Shown: positions 8,621 to 17,932, counted from the first letter of the stretch. The stretch: DNA of 64,000 nt from Streptomyces sp. NBC_00370 (GCF_036084755.1 NZ_CP107968.1:2734501-2798500), one strand, 5' to 3'. Notes: generated by a model from the letters alone, not told the origin. Translations and numbers: made by a program.

Positions 8621-8683
8621 CCAGAGGTGCAGTCGCCCAAGATCCGCTCCTCTGAGCGCGTCGACCATCAAATGTGGCGAGAA

Positions 8684-9379
8684 TCACGCCCCACGACGGG
8701 CCGAAGCGTGGTCGCGCAGCCGGTCCCGCGCGCAGTCGCGCAGCACCGCCAGATCGACGTCCTCCAGGCTGTCCGCGAAGTAGCGCCCGGCGGCCCGCTC
8801 CACCGGCAGCAGCGACGGTACGACGAGTACGGCGCACCCGGCGGCCTGCGCCGAGGCCGTACCGTCCGGGGAGTCCTCCACGGCGACACACGCCCCCGGC
8901 CGCACGCCGAGCCGTTCGGCCGCCGCCAGGTAGGGGTCGGCGTGCGGCTTGGTCCGTACGGTGTCGTCGGCCGAGAGCGTGAAGGCGAAGCCCACGTCCG
9001 GCAGTGAACCGCCGACCACCGAGTCGACCACCGCCCGCGGCGAGGCGCTGACCAGGGCGAACGGCACCCCGGCCCGTTCCAGTCCGGCCAGCAGCCGACC
9101 GGCGCCTGGCCGCAGCGGGGCCCCGGCCTCCACCCGCCGGAAGAAGGAGCCGGACAGTTCGGCCGCCACCTCCTCCGTACGGCCGGCGTCCGCGCCGGTG
9201 ACGCGTACGAGATGCGCGGCCGTGTCGGCGACGGCGCGGCCCACCACCTCGCGCGCGTCGGCGTCCGTCAGCCGGTGGCCGAGCCGGGCGGCGACCTCGT
9301 CCGCCGTGTCCCACCAGAGCACTTCGGTGTCCACGAGCGTGCCGTCCATGTCGAAGAGGACAGCCGCAGGCAGCTTCAC
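8684..9379 (-). CDS. HAD-superfamily phosphatase of the importer operon
   Basis: A haloacid dehalogenase-like hydrolase of 231 residues. Motif I DMDGT at 10-14 carries the nucleophile and acid Asp, motif II is the Ser in ALVSASPRA, motif III the Lys in VRTKPHADPY, and motif IV is VEDSPDG. A helical cap (beta-phosphoglucomutase/phosphonatase type) sits between motifs I and II. The GTG start overlaps the ATPase stop by four bases (GTGA), so translation is coupled to the transporter. That suggests it dephosphorylates or cleaves the imported compound or its product. The substrate is inferred only. Confidence 0.88.
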   Translation of the reverse strand: MKLPAAVLFDMDGTLVDTEVLWWDTADEVAARLGHRLTDADAREVVGRAVADTAAHLVRVTGADAGRTEEVAAELSGSFFRRVEAGAPLRPGAGRLLAGLERAGVPFALVSASPRAVVDSVVGGSLPDVGFAFTLSADDTVRTKPHADPYLAAAERLGVRPGACVAVEDSPDGTASAQAAGCAVLVVPSLLPVERAAGRYFADSLEDVDLAVLRDCARDRLRDHASARRGA

Positions 9380-10497
9380 GCGTCGTCCCCCGCGGACGCC
9401 ACGACACCGGTCACCGGTACGACCAGGGCCGGCCGCTCGGCCGGTACGACCGTCGCCCGTACGCCGGGCTGCAGCTCCCCCGCGTCGCGCGACGGGACGT
9501 CGGCCTTGACCGAGCCGCCGCCGGGCAGATCGAGCAGCACCCGGGTGACCGAGCCGAAGAAGGCGGCCGAGACGACCGTGGCGGTGCCTACGGGGTCGGC
9601 GGTCGCCGTGACGTTCTCCGGCCGGATCAGCACCTCGACCTCGCGTCCCGCCGGGATCTCGCCGTCCACCGGCAGGGTGGCGCCGGCGACCTCGACCCGG
9701 CCGCCGTCGGTGAGCCGGCCGGGCAGCCGGTTCATCGTGCCGACGAACTCGGCGACGAAGGCGGTGGCGGGACGCTCGTACAACTCGGCGGGCGCCGCGC
9801 ACTGTTCGAGGCGGCCCGCGTTGAGCACGGCGACCCGGTCGGCCATCGACAGCGCCTCCTCCTGGTCGTGCGTGACGAAGATGGTGGTGATGCCGAGCGA
9901 GAGCTGGAGCCGGCGGATCTCCTCCCGCAGCGTCAGCCTGACCTTGGCGTCGAGCGCCGACAGCGGCTCGTCGAGCAGCAGCACCCGGGGCCGCAGCGCC
10001 AGCGCGCGGGCGAGTGCGACCCGCTGCTGCTGGCCGCCGGACATCTGGTGCGGGAAGCGGTCGCCGTGCTCGGGCAGCCCGACCAGGTCGAGGAGTTCGG
10101 CGGCGCGGGTGCGCCGCTCGGCGGCCGACACCTTCCGTACCCGCAGCCCGAAGGCGACGTTGTCGCGCGCGTTGAGGTGCGGGAAGAGGCTGTACGACTG
10201 GAACACCATGCCCGCGTCACGGCGGTTGGCCGGGACCCGGGTGATGTCGGCGCCGTCCACCAGCACATCGCCCGCGTCGGGCTGCTCGAATCCGGCGAGC
10301 ACCCGCAGCGCGGTGGTCTTGCCGCAGCCCGAGGGGCCGAGCAGCGCGAGGAGTTCACCGGGGCGGGCCGTCAGGTCGAGCCCGTCGAGGGCGACGGTGG
10401 GCCCGAAGGCCCGCCGCAGACCACGGAATTCGACCAGCGCGCCGGCGGGGGCCGCGGGCTGTTCCTCGCTCGCGGTGAGTGTGGCCGTGGATGACAT
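9376..10497 (-). CDS. ABC importer ATP-binding subunit (iron/polyamine/phosphonate type)
   Basis: The ATPase has 373 residues, with Walker A GPSGCGKT at 54-61, a Q-loop in MVFQSYSLFPHL, signature MSGGQQQRVALARAL, Walker B VLLLDEPLSALD, and a C-terminal TOBE-like part (LIRPENV and following strands). Long ATPases with this tail energise Fe3+, spermidine/putrescine or 2-aminoethylphosphonate uptake. It lies 7 bp after the second permease gene and overlaps the HAD gene, inside one operon. Confidence 0.92.
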   Translation of the reverse strand: MSSTATLTASEEQPAAPAGALVEFRGLRRAFGPTVALDGLDLTARPGELLALLGPSGCGKTTALRVLAGFEQPDAGDVLVDGADITRVPANRRDAGMVFQSYSLFPHLNARDNVAFGLRVRKVSAAERRTRAAELLDLVGLPEHGDRFPHQMSGGQQQRVALARALALRPRVLLLDEPLSALDAKVRLTLREEIRRLQLSLGITTIFVTHDQEEALSMADRVAVLNAGRLEQCAAPAELYERPATAFVAEFVGTMNRLPGRLTDGGRVEVAGATLPVDGEIPAGREVEVLIRPENVTATADPVGTATVVSAAFFGSVTRVLLDLPGGGSVKADVPSRDAGELQPGVRATVVPAERPALVVPVTGVVASAGDDA

Positions 10498-10504
10498 GAG
10501 GGGG

Positions 10505-11440
10505 CTACTCCTTGCCGGAGAGGGGAGTTGTGGTGGCAGGGCCGCCCGCGGGGGCCGCCGAAGCGCCGGCCGCCGCCCGTGCCCCGGCCCGGGAGAGGAC
10601 CATCAGCAGCGCCCAGGCGATGAGCAGGCTGAGCAGCGAGACGGCGACCGAAACCTGCGCCTGGGAACCGGAGATGGTGACGATCCAGACGGCGAAGGGC
10701 TGATAGCCGAGGAGCGCCGCGATGGTGTATTCGCCGAGCACCAGCGCCAGGGTGAGGAAGGACGCGCCGGCCAGCGACGAGCGCAGGTTGGGCAGGATCA
10801 CCCGGACGACCGTGTACGGCATGCTCGCCCCGCAGTTGCGGGCCGCCTCCACGAGCGTGGGGATGTCGACGGCGCGCAGCCCCGCGTCCAGCGAGCGGTA
10901 CACGAACGGCAGCGCGAGCACGGTGTAGGCGATGACGAGCACCAGTGGGAACGACTCGTCCTGCACGACGATGAAGGTCTGGTAGAGCGGGGTCGTGGAC
11001 AAGTGGTCGGGGCCCCAGCGCAGTACGGTCGTGATCCCGCTGACCAGCGCGATCGGCGGCACCACCAGCGGCAGCATGCAGATGACCTCGACGACGGGCC
11101 GCAGCCGGGGCGCGCCGAGCCGTACGGCGACGAGCGCCGGCACGGCCAGCAGCAGCGACAGCACGATGGTGCAGCCGGCCAGGCCGAGCGAGAGCAGCAG
11201 GCTCTTGGAGAATCCGTCGGCGGACAGGATCCCGGTGTAGGCGTCGAAGGAGACGCCCTGGCCCGGGGTGTGGACGGTGAAGACGAACGAGGCGAGCAGC
11301 GGCACGACGAAGTAGATCCCGGCCAGGACCAGGACGGCGCCGCGCCAGATACGCGGGCGGCGGCGCTGCCTGCGGACGCGGCCCGCGGGCGGCGCTGTGC
11401 GGCTCGGGGCGTCCGCCGCTGTGGGTGTCAGTGCAGCCAT
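10505..11440 (-). CDS. ABC importer permease subunit 2
   Basis: An inner-membrane permease of 311 residues with six predicted helices. The EAA loop is EAARNCGASMPYTVVRVILPNL, the contact site for the ATPase. It belongs to the PotC/PhnV/FbpB-like binding-protein-dependent permeases. The ATG at 11440 gives MAALTPT and overlaps the end of the first permease gene by 13 bp, a sign of coupled translation. The N-terminus is rich in Arg and Pro before the first helix. Confidence 0.9.
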   Translation of the reverse strand: MAALTPTAADAPSRTAPPAGRVRRQRRRPRIWRGAVLVLAGIYFVVPLLASFVFTVHTPGQGVSFDAYTGILSADGFSKSLLLSLGLAGCTIVLSLLLAVPALVAVRLGAPRLRPVVEVICMLPLVVPPIALVSGITTVLRWGPDHLSTTPLYQTFIVVQDESFPLVLVIAYTVLALPFVYRSLDAGLRAVDIPTLVEAARNCGASMPYTVVRVILPNLRSSLAGASFLTLALVLGEYTIAALLGYQPFAVWIVTISGSQAQVSVAVSLLSLLIAWALLMVLSRAGARAAAGASAAPAGGPATTTPLSGKE

Positions 11441-12345
11441 CGGGTGCTCCGTCGCTGGAGGGGCAGATAGACCACCATCACCAGACCGGCGATCACGATC
11501 ATGTCGAGGCTCAGGGCGAGCGCGACGTTCTCCTGGCCGACCTGGACGTTGCCGGACAGCGCGTCGGCGATCTTCAGCGTCACCAGGGGTACGGAACCGC
11601 CGACGAGCGCCGCCGCCGTGGCGTACGCGGCGAAGGCGCTGCCGAAGAGCAGCACGAACCCGCCGAGCAGGGTGGGCATGAGGACGGGCAGTCCGACATG
11701 GCGCCAGAACTGCCAGGTGGTGGCCCCCGCGTTCTGCGCCGCCTCCCGCCACTGCGGGCGCAGGCCGTCCAGCGCGGGGACGCTGACCAGCACCATCAGC
11801 GGCACCAGGAAGTACAGGTAGATCACGGTGAGTCCGGTGAAGGAGTACAGGTTCCAGCCGGCCGCGTCCAGGTGCGCGTACTGCGTGACGACGCCCGAGA
11901 TGCCGAGGGTCGCGACGAAGGCGAAGGCGAGCGGTACGCCGCCGAAGTTGGCGAGGACGCCGGAGGCGGTCAGTACGGACTCCCGCAGCGCGCCGCGCCG
12001 GGACGTGACGACGGCCTGGGCGATCAGCATGCCGAGCACGGTGCCGATCAGGGCGGTCAGCGCGGACAGTTCGACGCTGCCGGTCAGGGAGGTCAGGTAC
12101 GGGCCCTGGAGCGAGGTGCTGACGTTGGCGCCGGTCGCCGAGGTGACGCCGGTGGCCGTGTCCTTCGTCGTGAACGCCCCGTACACCACGGCGCCGACCG
12201 GCAGTCCGAAGCAGATGCCGGCGAACACGAGCAGCGGGAGGGCGCCGAGCCAGGCGCGCGGCGCCCGCCGCCGACGGCGGGTGCCGTCGGCGGCGCCCGG
12301 TGCGGGCGGAGTGGTGCCCGGCGCGGGCAGGGTGTGGTCCGCCAT
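11428..12345 (-). CDS. ABC importer permease subunit 1
   Basis: The first permease has 305 residues. After a Pro/Ala-rich N-terminus come six hydrophobic segments and the EAA loop (REAAQNAGATTWQFWRHVGLPVL). It pairs with the permease encoded downstream to form the membrane pore. Its ATG shares one base with the stop of the binding-protein gene (TGATG), so stoichiometric coupled translation is likely. Confidence 0.9.
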   Translation of the reverse strand: MADHTLPAPGTTPPAPGAADGTRRRRRAPRAWLGALPLLVFAGICFGLPVGAVVYGAFTTKDTATGVTSATGANVSTSLQGPYLTSLTGSVELSALTALIGTVLGMLIAQAVVTSRRGALRESVLTASGVLANFGGVPLAFAFVATLGISGVVTQYAHLDAAGWNLYSFTGLTVIYLYFLVPLMVLVSVPALDGLRPQWREAAQNAGATTWQFWRHVGLPVLMPTLLGGFVLLFGSAFAAYATAAALVGGSVPLVTLKIADALSGNVQVGQENVALALSLDMIVIAGLVMVVYLPLQRRSTRWLH

Positions 12346-13520
12346 CAGCTGACGGCCTTGTCCCAGTTCTTGGCGAGGACGGCCTTGACGCTGTCCAGGT
12401 CCTTGGCCTCGGGGAACTCGGGGGTGCCTTCGACCTTGGGGAGCTTGGTGACGAAGGTCTTGTCGACGGAGCCGTCCTCGGTCATGGAGGGCAGCAGGAC
12501 GGGGCGGGCGTAGCCCTTGAGGAAGAGGTTCTGGCCCTCGGCGCTGTACAGGTACTCCATCCACAGGCGGGCGGCGGCCGGGTGCGGCGCGTCCTTGTTG
12601 ATCGCCTGCGAGTAGTACTGGGCGTACGAGCCGTCGGCCGGGACGGCGACCTGCCAGTCGACGCCCTTGCCCTTGAACTGGTCGGCGTAACCGGCGTTGA
12701 GGTAGTCCCAGTCGATCGAGATGGGCGTCTCGCCCTTCTGGACCGTCGCGGGGGTGGACTCGACGGGGATGAAGTTGCCGCTCTTCTTCAGCTTGCCGAA
12801 GAAGTCGATCCCGGGCTGGATGTCGGAGAAGCTGCCCTTGTTGGCGAGGGAGGCCGCGTAGACGCCGCCGAAGGCCGAACCGGACTTGTTGGGGTTGCCG
12901 TTGAGGGCGACCTTGCCCTTGTACTCGGGCTTGAGCAGATCGGCGAAGGTCGTCGGGCAGACCTTGACGCGTTTGGCGTCGCAGCCGATGGAGATGTACC
13001 CGCCGTAGTCGTTGTACCAGAGGCCGTTCGGGTCCTTCTGGGCGGCGGGGATCTTGTCGTAGGAGGCGACCTTGTACGCCGCGAAGAGGCCCTCGGCCGC
13101 TCCGCTGCGGTCGAAGGGGCTGCCCAGGTCGACGACGTCGGGGGCGCGGTCCTGGCCCTTGCGGGACTTGATCGCGTTGATCTCGTCGGCGCTGGCGGCG
13201 TCCGGCGTCTCGTCCTTGATCTTGACCTTGTACTTGGCCTCGAAGCCCTTGATGATCTCGCCGTAGTTGGCCCAGTCCGGCGGCAGGGCGATCGCGTTGA
13301 GTGTGCCTTCCTTCTCCGCCGCCTTGACCAGACCGGCCAGACCGCCGAAGTCCGCCACGGAGGTGGCGGCATCGGCCTTCACACCGGCGGAGCCGCCGGC
13401 GTCGGCGGGGGTGTCGGAGTCGGACTTGGCGCCACAGGCGGTGAGCGCGGTGAGTGCGGCGGTGCTGAGCGCCAGCGCGGCTATCAGCCGGCCGTTGGCG
13501 CGTACGCGAAGTCGGGTCAC
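12345..13520 (-). CDS. Extracellular solute-binding lipoprotein of the importer
   Basis: The protein has 391 residues. It starts with a lipoprotein signal ending in LTAC, with Cys29 as the lipidated residue, and is otherwise a periplasmic-type binding fold (family 1/6: extended N-terminal lobe around ALPPDWANYGEIIKGFEAKY and a C-terminal lobe with SAEGQNLFLKGYARPV). The GTG at 13520 is chosen for the GGGAG 7 bp upstream and the proper signal peptide. It delivers the ligand to the two permeases. Relatives bind Fe3+, polyamines or 2-aminoethylphosphonate; the neighbouring HAD gene and GntR regulator favour a phosphonate, without proof. Confidence 0.88.
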   Translation of the reverse strand: MTRLRVRANGRLIAALALSTAALTALTACGAKSDSDTPADAGGSAGVKADAATSVADFGGLAGLVKAAEKEGTLNAIALPPDWANYGEIIKGFEAKYKVKIKDETPDAASADEINAIKSRKGQDRAPDVVDLGSPFDRSGAAEGLFAAYKVASYDKIPAAQKDPNGLWYNDYGGYISIGCDAKRVKVCPTTFADLLKPEYKGKVALNGNPNKSGSAFGGVYAASLANKGSFSDIQPGIDFFGKLKKSGNFIPVESTPATVQKGETPISIDWDYLNAGYADQFKGKGVDWQVAVPADGSYAQYYSQAINKDAPHPAAARLWMEYLYSAEGQNLFLKGYARPVLLPSMTEDGSVDKTFVTKLPKVEGTPEFPEAKDLDSVKAVLAKNWDKAVS

Positions 13521-13600
13521 GCGGTGTCTCCCGGGGGCAAATGAAGGTTTCACTTGTTCATACAAGCTGGCACCAGTTCGCCCGGTCAAGGTGTCCGCAC
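13521..13600 (-). promoter_or_regulatory. Promoter and palindrome of the importer operon
   Basis: On the minus strand a TTGACC (-35-like) is followed after 18 bp by TTGTAT. The -10 overlaps the palindrome CTTGTTCATACAAG at 13553-13566 (arms CTTGT/ACAAG), 33 bp before the GTG. A dimeric regulator such as the divergent GntR protein could block the promoter here. The remaining 250 bp up to the GntR gene show no other clear signal. Confidence 0.5.
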
Positions 13601-13846
13601 GGTTAACGTCCGATGACCTTGACGGCACGAGGCGTGGAAGACCAAAACGCCCACAAAGCGCCAGAACGCCGGGGATTCACGGCACGTACGGGCGGGTGGC
13701 AGGGGGCGGACCGGGGTGGCGGTCAGGGATTCATATGCGGTTACAGTGAAGGTCAGGTGCGCGACGGGGAAGCGCTCCTGTACACAGTTCACGCATGACC
13801 GCCGGCAGCGCGCTCAACGCGGGCGGGACCGACCGAGGGGGCCAGT

Positions 13847-14617
13847 GTGGGGAGTTCGCGCTATCTGGAGATCGCGGAGGCGCTGCGGCAGTCGATCCTG
13901 TCCGGCGACTACCCCGTGGGCGCGCACCTGCCGTCGGAGAGCGACCTGGCGGCCCACTGGTCGGCCTCGCGCGGTACGGTCCGCCAGGCGGTCGGACTGC
14001 TCGCCTCGGAGGGCCTGATCGGCTCCCGGCAGGGCGCCCGCCGCGTGGTGCTGCGCCAGGAGCGCCGGCACAGCTTCCAGCAGCTCAACAGCTTCGCCCA
14101 GTGGGCACAGGCGATGGGCAGCGAGGTGGCGAGCCGCATCCTCAGCCGTACGACGCGGACGGCGACGGCCGAGGAGGCGTCCAGGCTCGGCATCGACCCC
14201 GGCGCGCAGGTGCTGTACGTCCTGCGGTTGCGCCATCTGGACGGCGAGCCGGTGATGGTGGAGCGCACCGCCTACACGGACTGGGTGGCACCGGCCGTCC
14301 AGGCCCTGCCCGACGACTGTGTGTCGATCATGAACAGCATCGCCGAGGAGGCCGGGATCGTGGCGCACTACGGCGAGCATCTGCTCGACGCCGTCGCCAC
14401 GGGCAGCGAGGACGCGCGGCTGCTGCGGGTGCGCAGGGGCAGCCCGCTGCTGCGGCAGCGCTATCTGACGTACACGGCGGCTGGCCGCCCGATCGAGTGG
14501 ACCGACGACCGCTACCGGGCGGGCACGGTCGCCTTCAGCGTCTCCAACTCGGCGGCGGCGACGCCGCTTGAGCGGCACGCGGGGCCGGACGTGGTGCAGC
14601 AGACGGGCCGGTCCTGA
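13847..14617 (+). CDS. GntR/HutC-family transcriptional regulator
   Basis: The protein has 256 residues. A winged helix of GntR type covers about residues 5-70 (LPSESDLAAHWSASRGTVRQAVGLLASEGLIG). A UTRA ligand-binding domain follows (about 90-245) and ends in a typical RYLTYTAAGRPIEWTDDRYR. A GAGGGGG lies 5 bp before the GTG start. The gene is divergent from the importer operon and is its likely local repressor. UTRA domains bind small metabolites such as sugar phosphates, histidine derivatives or phosphonates. Confidence 0.9.
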   Translation: MGSSRYLEIAEALRQSILSGDYPVGAHLPSESDLAAHWSASRGTVRQAVGLLASEGLIGSRQGARRVVLRQERRHSFQQLNSFAQWAQAMGSEVASRILSRTTRTATAEEASRLGIDPGAQVLYVLRLRHLDGEPVMVERTAYTDWVAPAVQALPDDCVSIMNSIAEEAGIVAHYGEHLLDAVATGSEDARLLRVRRGSPLLRQRYLTYTAAGRPIEWTDDRYRAGTVAFSVSNSAAATPLERHAGPDVVQQTGRS

Positions 14618-14630
14618 GGCCGGGATTCAC

Positions 14631-14861
14631 CTAGCGCCGGTTGCCGCGGTTGCGGGGGTGGTCGCGGGCGGTGCGTTCGTTGCCGAACTTGTACGAGCCG
14701 GTCCAGCGCGCCATCACCAACTGGGCGTCCCCCGAGGCCACTTGCCCCAGGAACTTGTCGGCGCGTGAGCCGCGTAGCGTGGCCGCCGACCGCCCCTGGT
14801 GGGTGATGACCACGCTGCCGTCGGTGTGCCGCTCGTAACTGAAGCCGGTGGGTGCGGGCAT
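14631..14861 (-). CDS. Conserved small protein of unknown function
   Basis: A basic 76-residue protein. It begins with FSYERHTDGSVVITHQGRSAATLRG, which reads like a small beta-sheet fold, and has a short basic tail rich in Arg and Asn. No catalytic motif or membrane segment is seen. It ends 13 bp from the convergent GntR gene and starts 13 bp after the stop of the acetyltransferase gene on the same strand, so it may be the last gene of that transcript. Its function is not known. Confidence 0.65.
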   Translation of the reverse strand: MPAPTGFSYERHTDGSVVITHQGRSAATLRGSRADKFLGQVASGDAQLVMARWTGSYKFGNERTARDHPRNRGNRR

Positions 14862-14874
14862 GACCGGGTCCTCC

Positions 14875-15807
14875 CTATCCGTCCGTGGACAGCGCGCGCT
14901 CGAACTGGGCGATGCCCGTCGTCGTCTTCATCCCGACCCGCTCGTAGAGCCGGTGCGCGCCGGTCGGGCTCGTGCTGTCGACGTCGAGCCCGACGGAGTC
15001 GATCCCCCGTCCGGCGAAGAGCGCGAAGCTCGCCAGCAGCAGCGACCGGCCGAGACCGAGCCGTCTGGCCTCCCGCCGCACCCCCAACTGGCTTACCTCA
15101 CCGGCCGGTCGGCCCTCGACCTCACGCAGCTGGCACAGGGCCACGCCCACCGTCCGCCCGTCGCGTTCGGCGAGGAGCCAGAGGTCCGGGTCGAACCCTT
15201 CGTAGAGCAGGTCGGCGGCCCATTCGTCGTACGAGCGCGGCGCGTGGCCCCAGCGGTCGCCGAAGCTGTCCTCCGCGCATTCGTGGACGCGCAGCAGATC
15301 CTCCGAAGTCCCGTCGCAGGAGCGCACCGTGACGCCGTCCGGCCAGACCGGCTTCTCCCGCGGTCCGTCGACGGCGATCCGCATCCGCTGGTGGACACGG
15401 GTCCGCGCGTACCCGCGGGCACGCAGCATCCGGTCGGCGGCGCCGTCGAGCAGGACGTAGTTCACCAGCACGACGGGCCGCGGCAGTTCGGCGGCGCGTG
15501 CCTCCATCCGGGTCAGCAGCGCCGTACCGACGCCCTGGCCGAGATGGCCGGGACGGGTGTACGCGTCGCCGATCACTCGCCCCTCGCGCACGCCGCCGAC
15601 CTGCCCGTATCCGCACACCTCGCCGTCGGGTCCGGTGACGACCCAGACGTCCCTCGCGGGGTCCAGCGACGCCCACTCGTGCCGGAAGCCGGCCACGGTC
15701 CTGGCGGCGGCCGTGGGGTCGCTCGCCCGCTCGGCGGCGCTCACCGCTTCGGCCACCGCCGGCAGATCGGCCTCCACCGGGCTCCGGAGTACGTACCCGT
15801 CCCGCAT
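14875..15807 (-). CDS. Double-domain GNAT N-acetyltransferase
   Basis: The protein has 310 residues and two GNAT folds. The N-terminal one has the acetyl-CoA site GHLGQGVGTALL (about 95-106). The C-terminal one has QLGVRREARRLGLGRSLLLASF. Both copies retain the R/Q-x-x-G-x-G/A pattern that binds the pyrophosphate of acetyl-CoA. A GGGGAG is 6 bp before the ATG. Mycothiol synthase MshD is another double GNAT, but this sequence is not obviously that enzyme. The acceptor is unknown. It sits in tandem with another GNAT gene. Confidence 0.85.
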   Translation of the reverse strand: MRDGYVLRSPVEADLPAVAEAVSAAERASDPTAAARTVAGFRHEWASLDPARDVWVVTGPDGEVCGYGQVGGVREGRVIGDAYTRPGHLGQGVGTALLTRMEARAAELPRPVVLVNYVLLDGAADRMLRARGYARTRVHQRMRIAVDGPREKPVWPDGVTVRSCDGTSEDLLRVHECAEDSFGDRWGHAPRSYDEWAADLLYEGFDPDLWLLAERDGRTVGVALCQLREVEGRPAGEVSQLGVRREARRLGLGRSLLLASFALFAGRGIDSVGLDVDSTSPTGAHRLYERVGMKTTTGIAQFERALSTDG

Positions 15808-15824
15808 CGAACTCTCCCCGTTCT

Positions 15825-16688
15825 CTAGTGATCCGCCGTGGCCGGTTCGGCCGTCAGCGCCGTACCGATCCGGCGGAAGCCCAGCCGCGCATAGATACGG
15901 GCGACGGTCTCGTCGTCCGCCGACAGGAAGACCGTGTCCACGCCGCGCGCCCGTGCGTCGGTCACCAGCGCTGCGGTGACCGCGAGCGCGAGGCCCTGGC
16001 GGCGGGCGGCGGGCAGCGTGCCCACGCCGACGATCTCGCTGACCCTGCCCACCGGTTGATGCTGGCCCGCGCACAGGGCGAGGCCGTCCGCCACCGCCGC
16101 GGCCACCGCCGTCAGCCCGGCGCCGATACGGGCGGCCACCCGCGCCACGGACCCGTCGGCCGCCGTCTCCCTTGCGGCGGCGGCCAGTTGGTCAACTCCT
16201 GCTTCCCCCAGGCCCGTTCCGGGGGCGGCGAAGGCGAGCCGCGGCGCCGCCAGGGCGCCGGCCAGCGCGGGATCGTCCGCGCCCACGATCCGTACGGACA
16301 CCCCCTCGACCGCTGTTTCGGCTGCTCCGGCGGGCAGTTCGGCGTCCGGGGGAAGCACCATCAGCGGGTGCTCCTGGATGACGAGCCCCGCCGAGGCCTC
16401 GACCGCCGCCCGCAGCGAGGGCGTGGTCTCCGCCACCCACTCGAAGCTCTCCGGGACGCCCAGTTCGCGCTGCCGGGCCCGCACCCGCGCCACGTCCGCC
16501 GGCTCGACGACGCCCGACGCACCCCTGGTCGGCCGGGCGTAGTACGGCCACCCGGGGTCGGTCCTGACGAACAAGGTCAGCGACCCGTGGTCCTCGACCC
16601 GGGCCGCCGCGCGCGGTACCGCGTCGTAGTACGTGTCGAGCTTGTCCAGCAAGGTCTGTTGTGCGGAGGCGGAGGTCATGCCGCGCAT
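15825..16688 (-). CDS. GNAT-family N-acetyltransferase
   Basis: A 287-residue protein whose C-terminal third is a GNAT domain (VSEIVGVGTLPAARRQGLALAVTAALVTDARARG, then SADDETVARIYARLGFRRIG). The first half is a less conserved domain (from TLFVRTDPGWPYYARPT) typical of this actinobacterial subfamily. Starts at 16688 (MRGM) or 16679 (MTSA) are both possible, neither with a strong ribosome site. It lies 17 bp upstream of the double GNAT gene and is probably co-transcribed with it. Confidence 0.82.
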   Translation of the reverse strand: MRGMTSASAQQTLLDKLDTYYDAVPRAAARVEDHGSLTLFVRTDPGWPYYARPTRGASGVVEPADVARVRARQRELGVPESFEWVAETTPSLRAAVEASAGLVIQEHPLMVLPPDAELPAGAAETAVEGVSVRIVGADDPALAGALAAPRLAFAAPGTGLGEAGVDQLAAAARETAADGSVARVAARIGAGLTAVAAAVADGLALCAGQHQPVGRVSEIVGVGTLPAARRQGLALAVTAALVTDARARGVDTVFLSADDETVARIYARLGFRRIGTALTAEPATADH

Positions 16689-16737
16689 CCAAGCACCGGG
16701 CTCGCACGGACCGCCACCGCATTACCGACGGGACGGG

Positions 16738-17892
16738 TCAGCCGCCCGAGGTGTCGAGTTCGGCGTCGGCGCCGATCCCCGCGCAGTCGTACGGGTCCTT
16801 CAGCCAACCGTCCGGCAGGACGACCCTGTTGTTGCCCGACGTACGGCCGCGCGGTCCGTCCGCGCCGTCCGGCCACGGCTGGTCGAGGTCCAACCCGGCC
16901 ATCAGCGAGTCGAGTTCGGCCAGGGACGAGGTGATCGCCAGTTCCCTGCGCAGCTGCGAGCCGACCGAGAAGCCCTTCAGGTACCAGGCCACATGCTTGC
17001 GGAAGTCGATCACCCCGCGCGCCTCGTCGCCGATCCACTCCCCCAGCAGCTCGGCATGGCGCCGCATGACCTTCGTGACCTCGCGCAGCGTCGGCCGCAG
17101 CGTCTCGCCCGTCCCTTCGAAGGCCGCGACGAGGTCGCCGAAGAGCCACGGCCTGCCCAGGCAGCCCCGGCCGACGACGACGCCGTCACAGCCGGTCTCA
17201 CGCACCATGCGCAGCGCGTCGTCCGCGGACCAGATGTCGCCGTTGCCGAGGACCGGGATCTCCGGAACGTGCTCCTTCAGCCGCGCGATCGCGTCCCAGT
17301 CGGCGGTGCCGCCGTAGTGCTGGGCCGCTGTCCTGCCGTGCAGCGCGATGGCCGTGACACCGGTCTCGACCGCGATCCGGCCCGCGTCGAGGTACGTCAT
17401 GTGGTCGTCGTCGATGCCCTTGCGCATCTTCATCGTGACGGGCAGCTCGCCCGCGTTGGTGACGGCCTCGTGGAGGATCGCGCGCAGCAGCGGCCGCTTG
17501 TACGGCAGGGCCGAGCCGCCGCCCTTGCGGGTGACCTTGGGCACGGGGCAGCCGAAGTTGAGGTCGATGTGGTCGGCGAGGCCCTCGTCCACGATCATGC
17601 GGACGGCCTTGCCTACGGTGACCGGATCGACTCCGTACAGCTGGATCGAGCGGGGAGTCTCGGACGCGTCGAAGCGGATGAGCTGCATCGTCTTCTCGTT
17701 GCGCTCGACCAGCGCCCGTGTGGTGATCATCTCACTGACGAACAGCCCCTTGCCGCCGGAGAACTCACGGCACAGCGTCCGGAACGGCGCGTTGGTGATC
17801 CCGGCCATGGGTGCGAGCACCACGGGCGGGGTCACCGGGTACGGGCCGATGGCCAGCGGCGCGGCGGTCGTGGGAGCAAGTGGGGCTGTCAT
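16738..17892 (-). CDS. dusB: tRNA-dihydrouridine synthase
   Basis: A flavoenzyme of 384 residues that reduces specific uridines in the tRNA D-loop to dihydrouridine using NADPH and FMN. Signature elements are APMAGITNAPFRTLC near the N-terminus, the catalytic Cys in DLNFGCPVPKVTRKGGGSALPY, the FMN-phosphate loop LGNGDIWS and VGRGCLGRPWLF. The C-terminal helical RNA-binding domain is present. The ATG at 17892 is 77 bp from the divergent MFS gene. Confidence 0.93.
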   Translation of the reverse strand: MTAPLAPTTAAPLAIGPYPVTPPVVLAPMAGITNAPFRTLCREFSGGKGLFVSEMITTRALVERNEKTMQLIRFDASETPRSIQLYGVDPVTVGKAVRMIVDEGLADHIDLNFGCPVPKVTRKGGGSALPYKRPLLRAILHEAVTNAGELPVTMKMRKGIDDDHMTYLDAGRIAVETGVTAIALHGRTAAQHYGGTADWDAIARLKEHVPEIPVLGNGDIWSADDALRMVRETGCDGVVVGRGCLGRPWLFGDLVAAFEGTGETLRPTLREVTKVMRRHAELLGEWIGDEARGVIDFRKHVAWYLKGFSVGSQLRRELAITSSLAELDSLMAGLDLDQPWPDGADGPRGRTSGNNRVVLPDGWLKDPYDCAGIGADAELDTSGG

Positions 17893-17932
17893 ACGTCCAT
17901 TGTCACGTATGGCGGCGGTGCCCTGATGTCCC

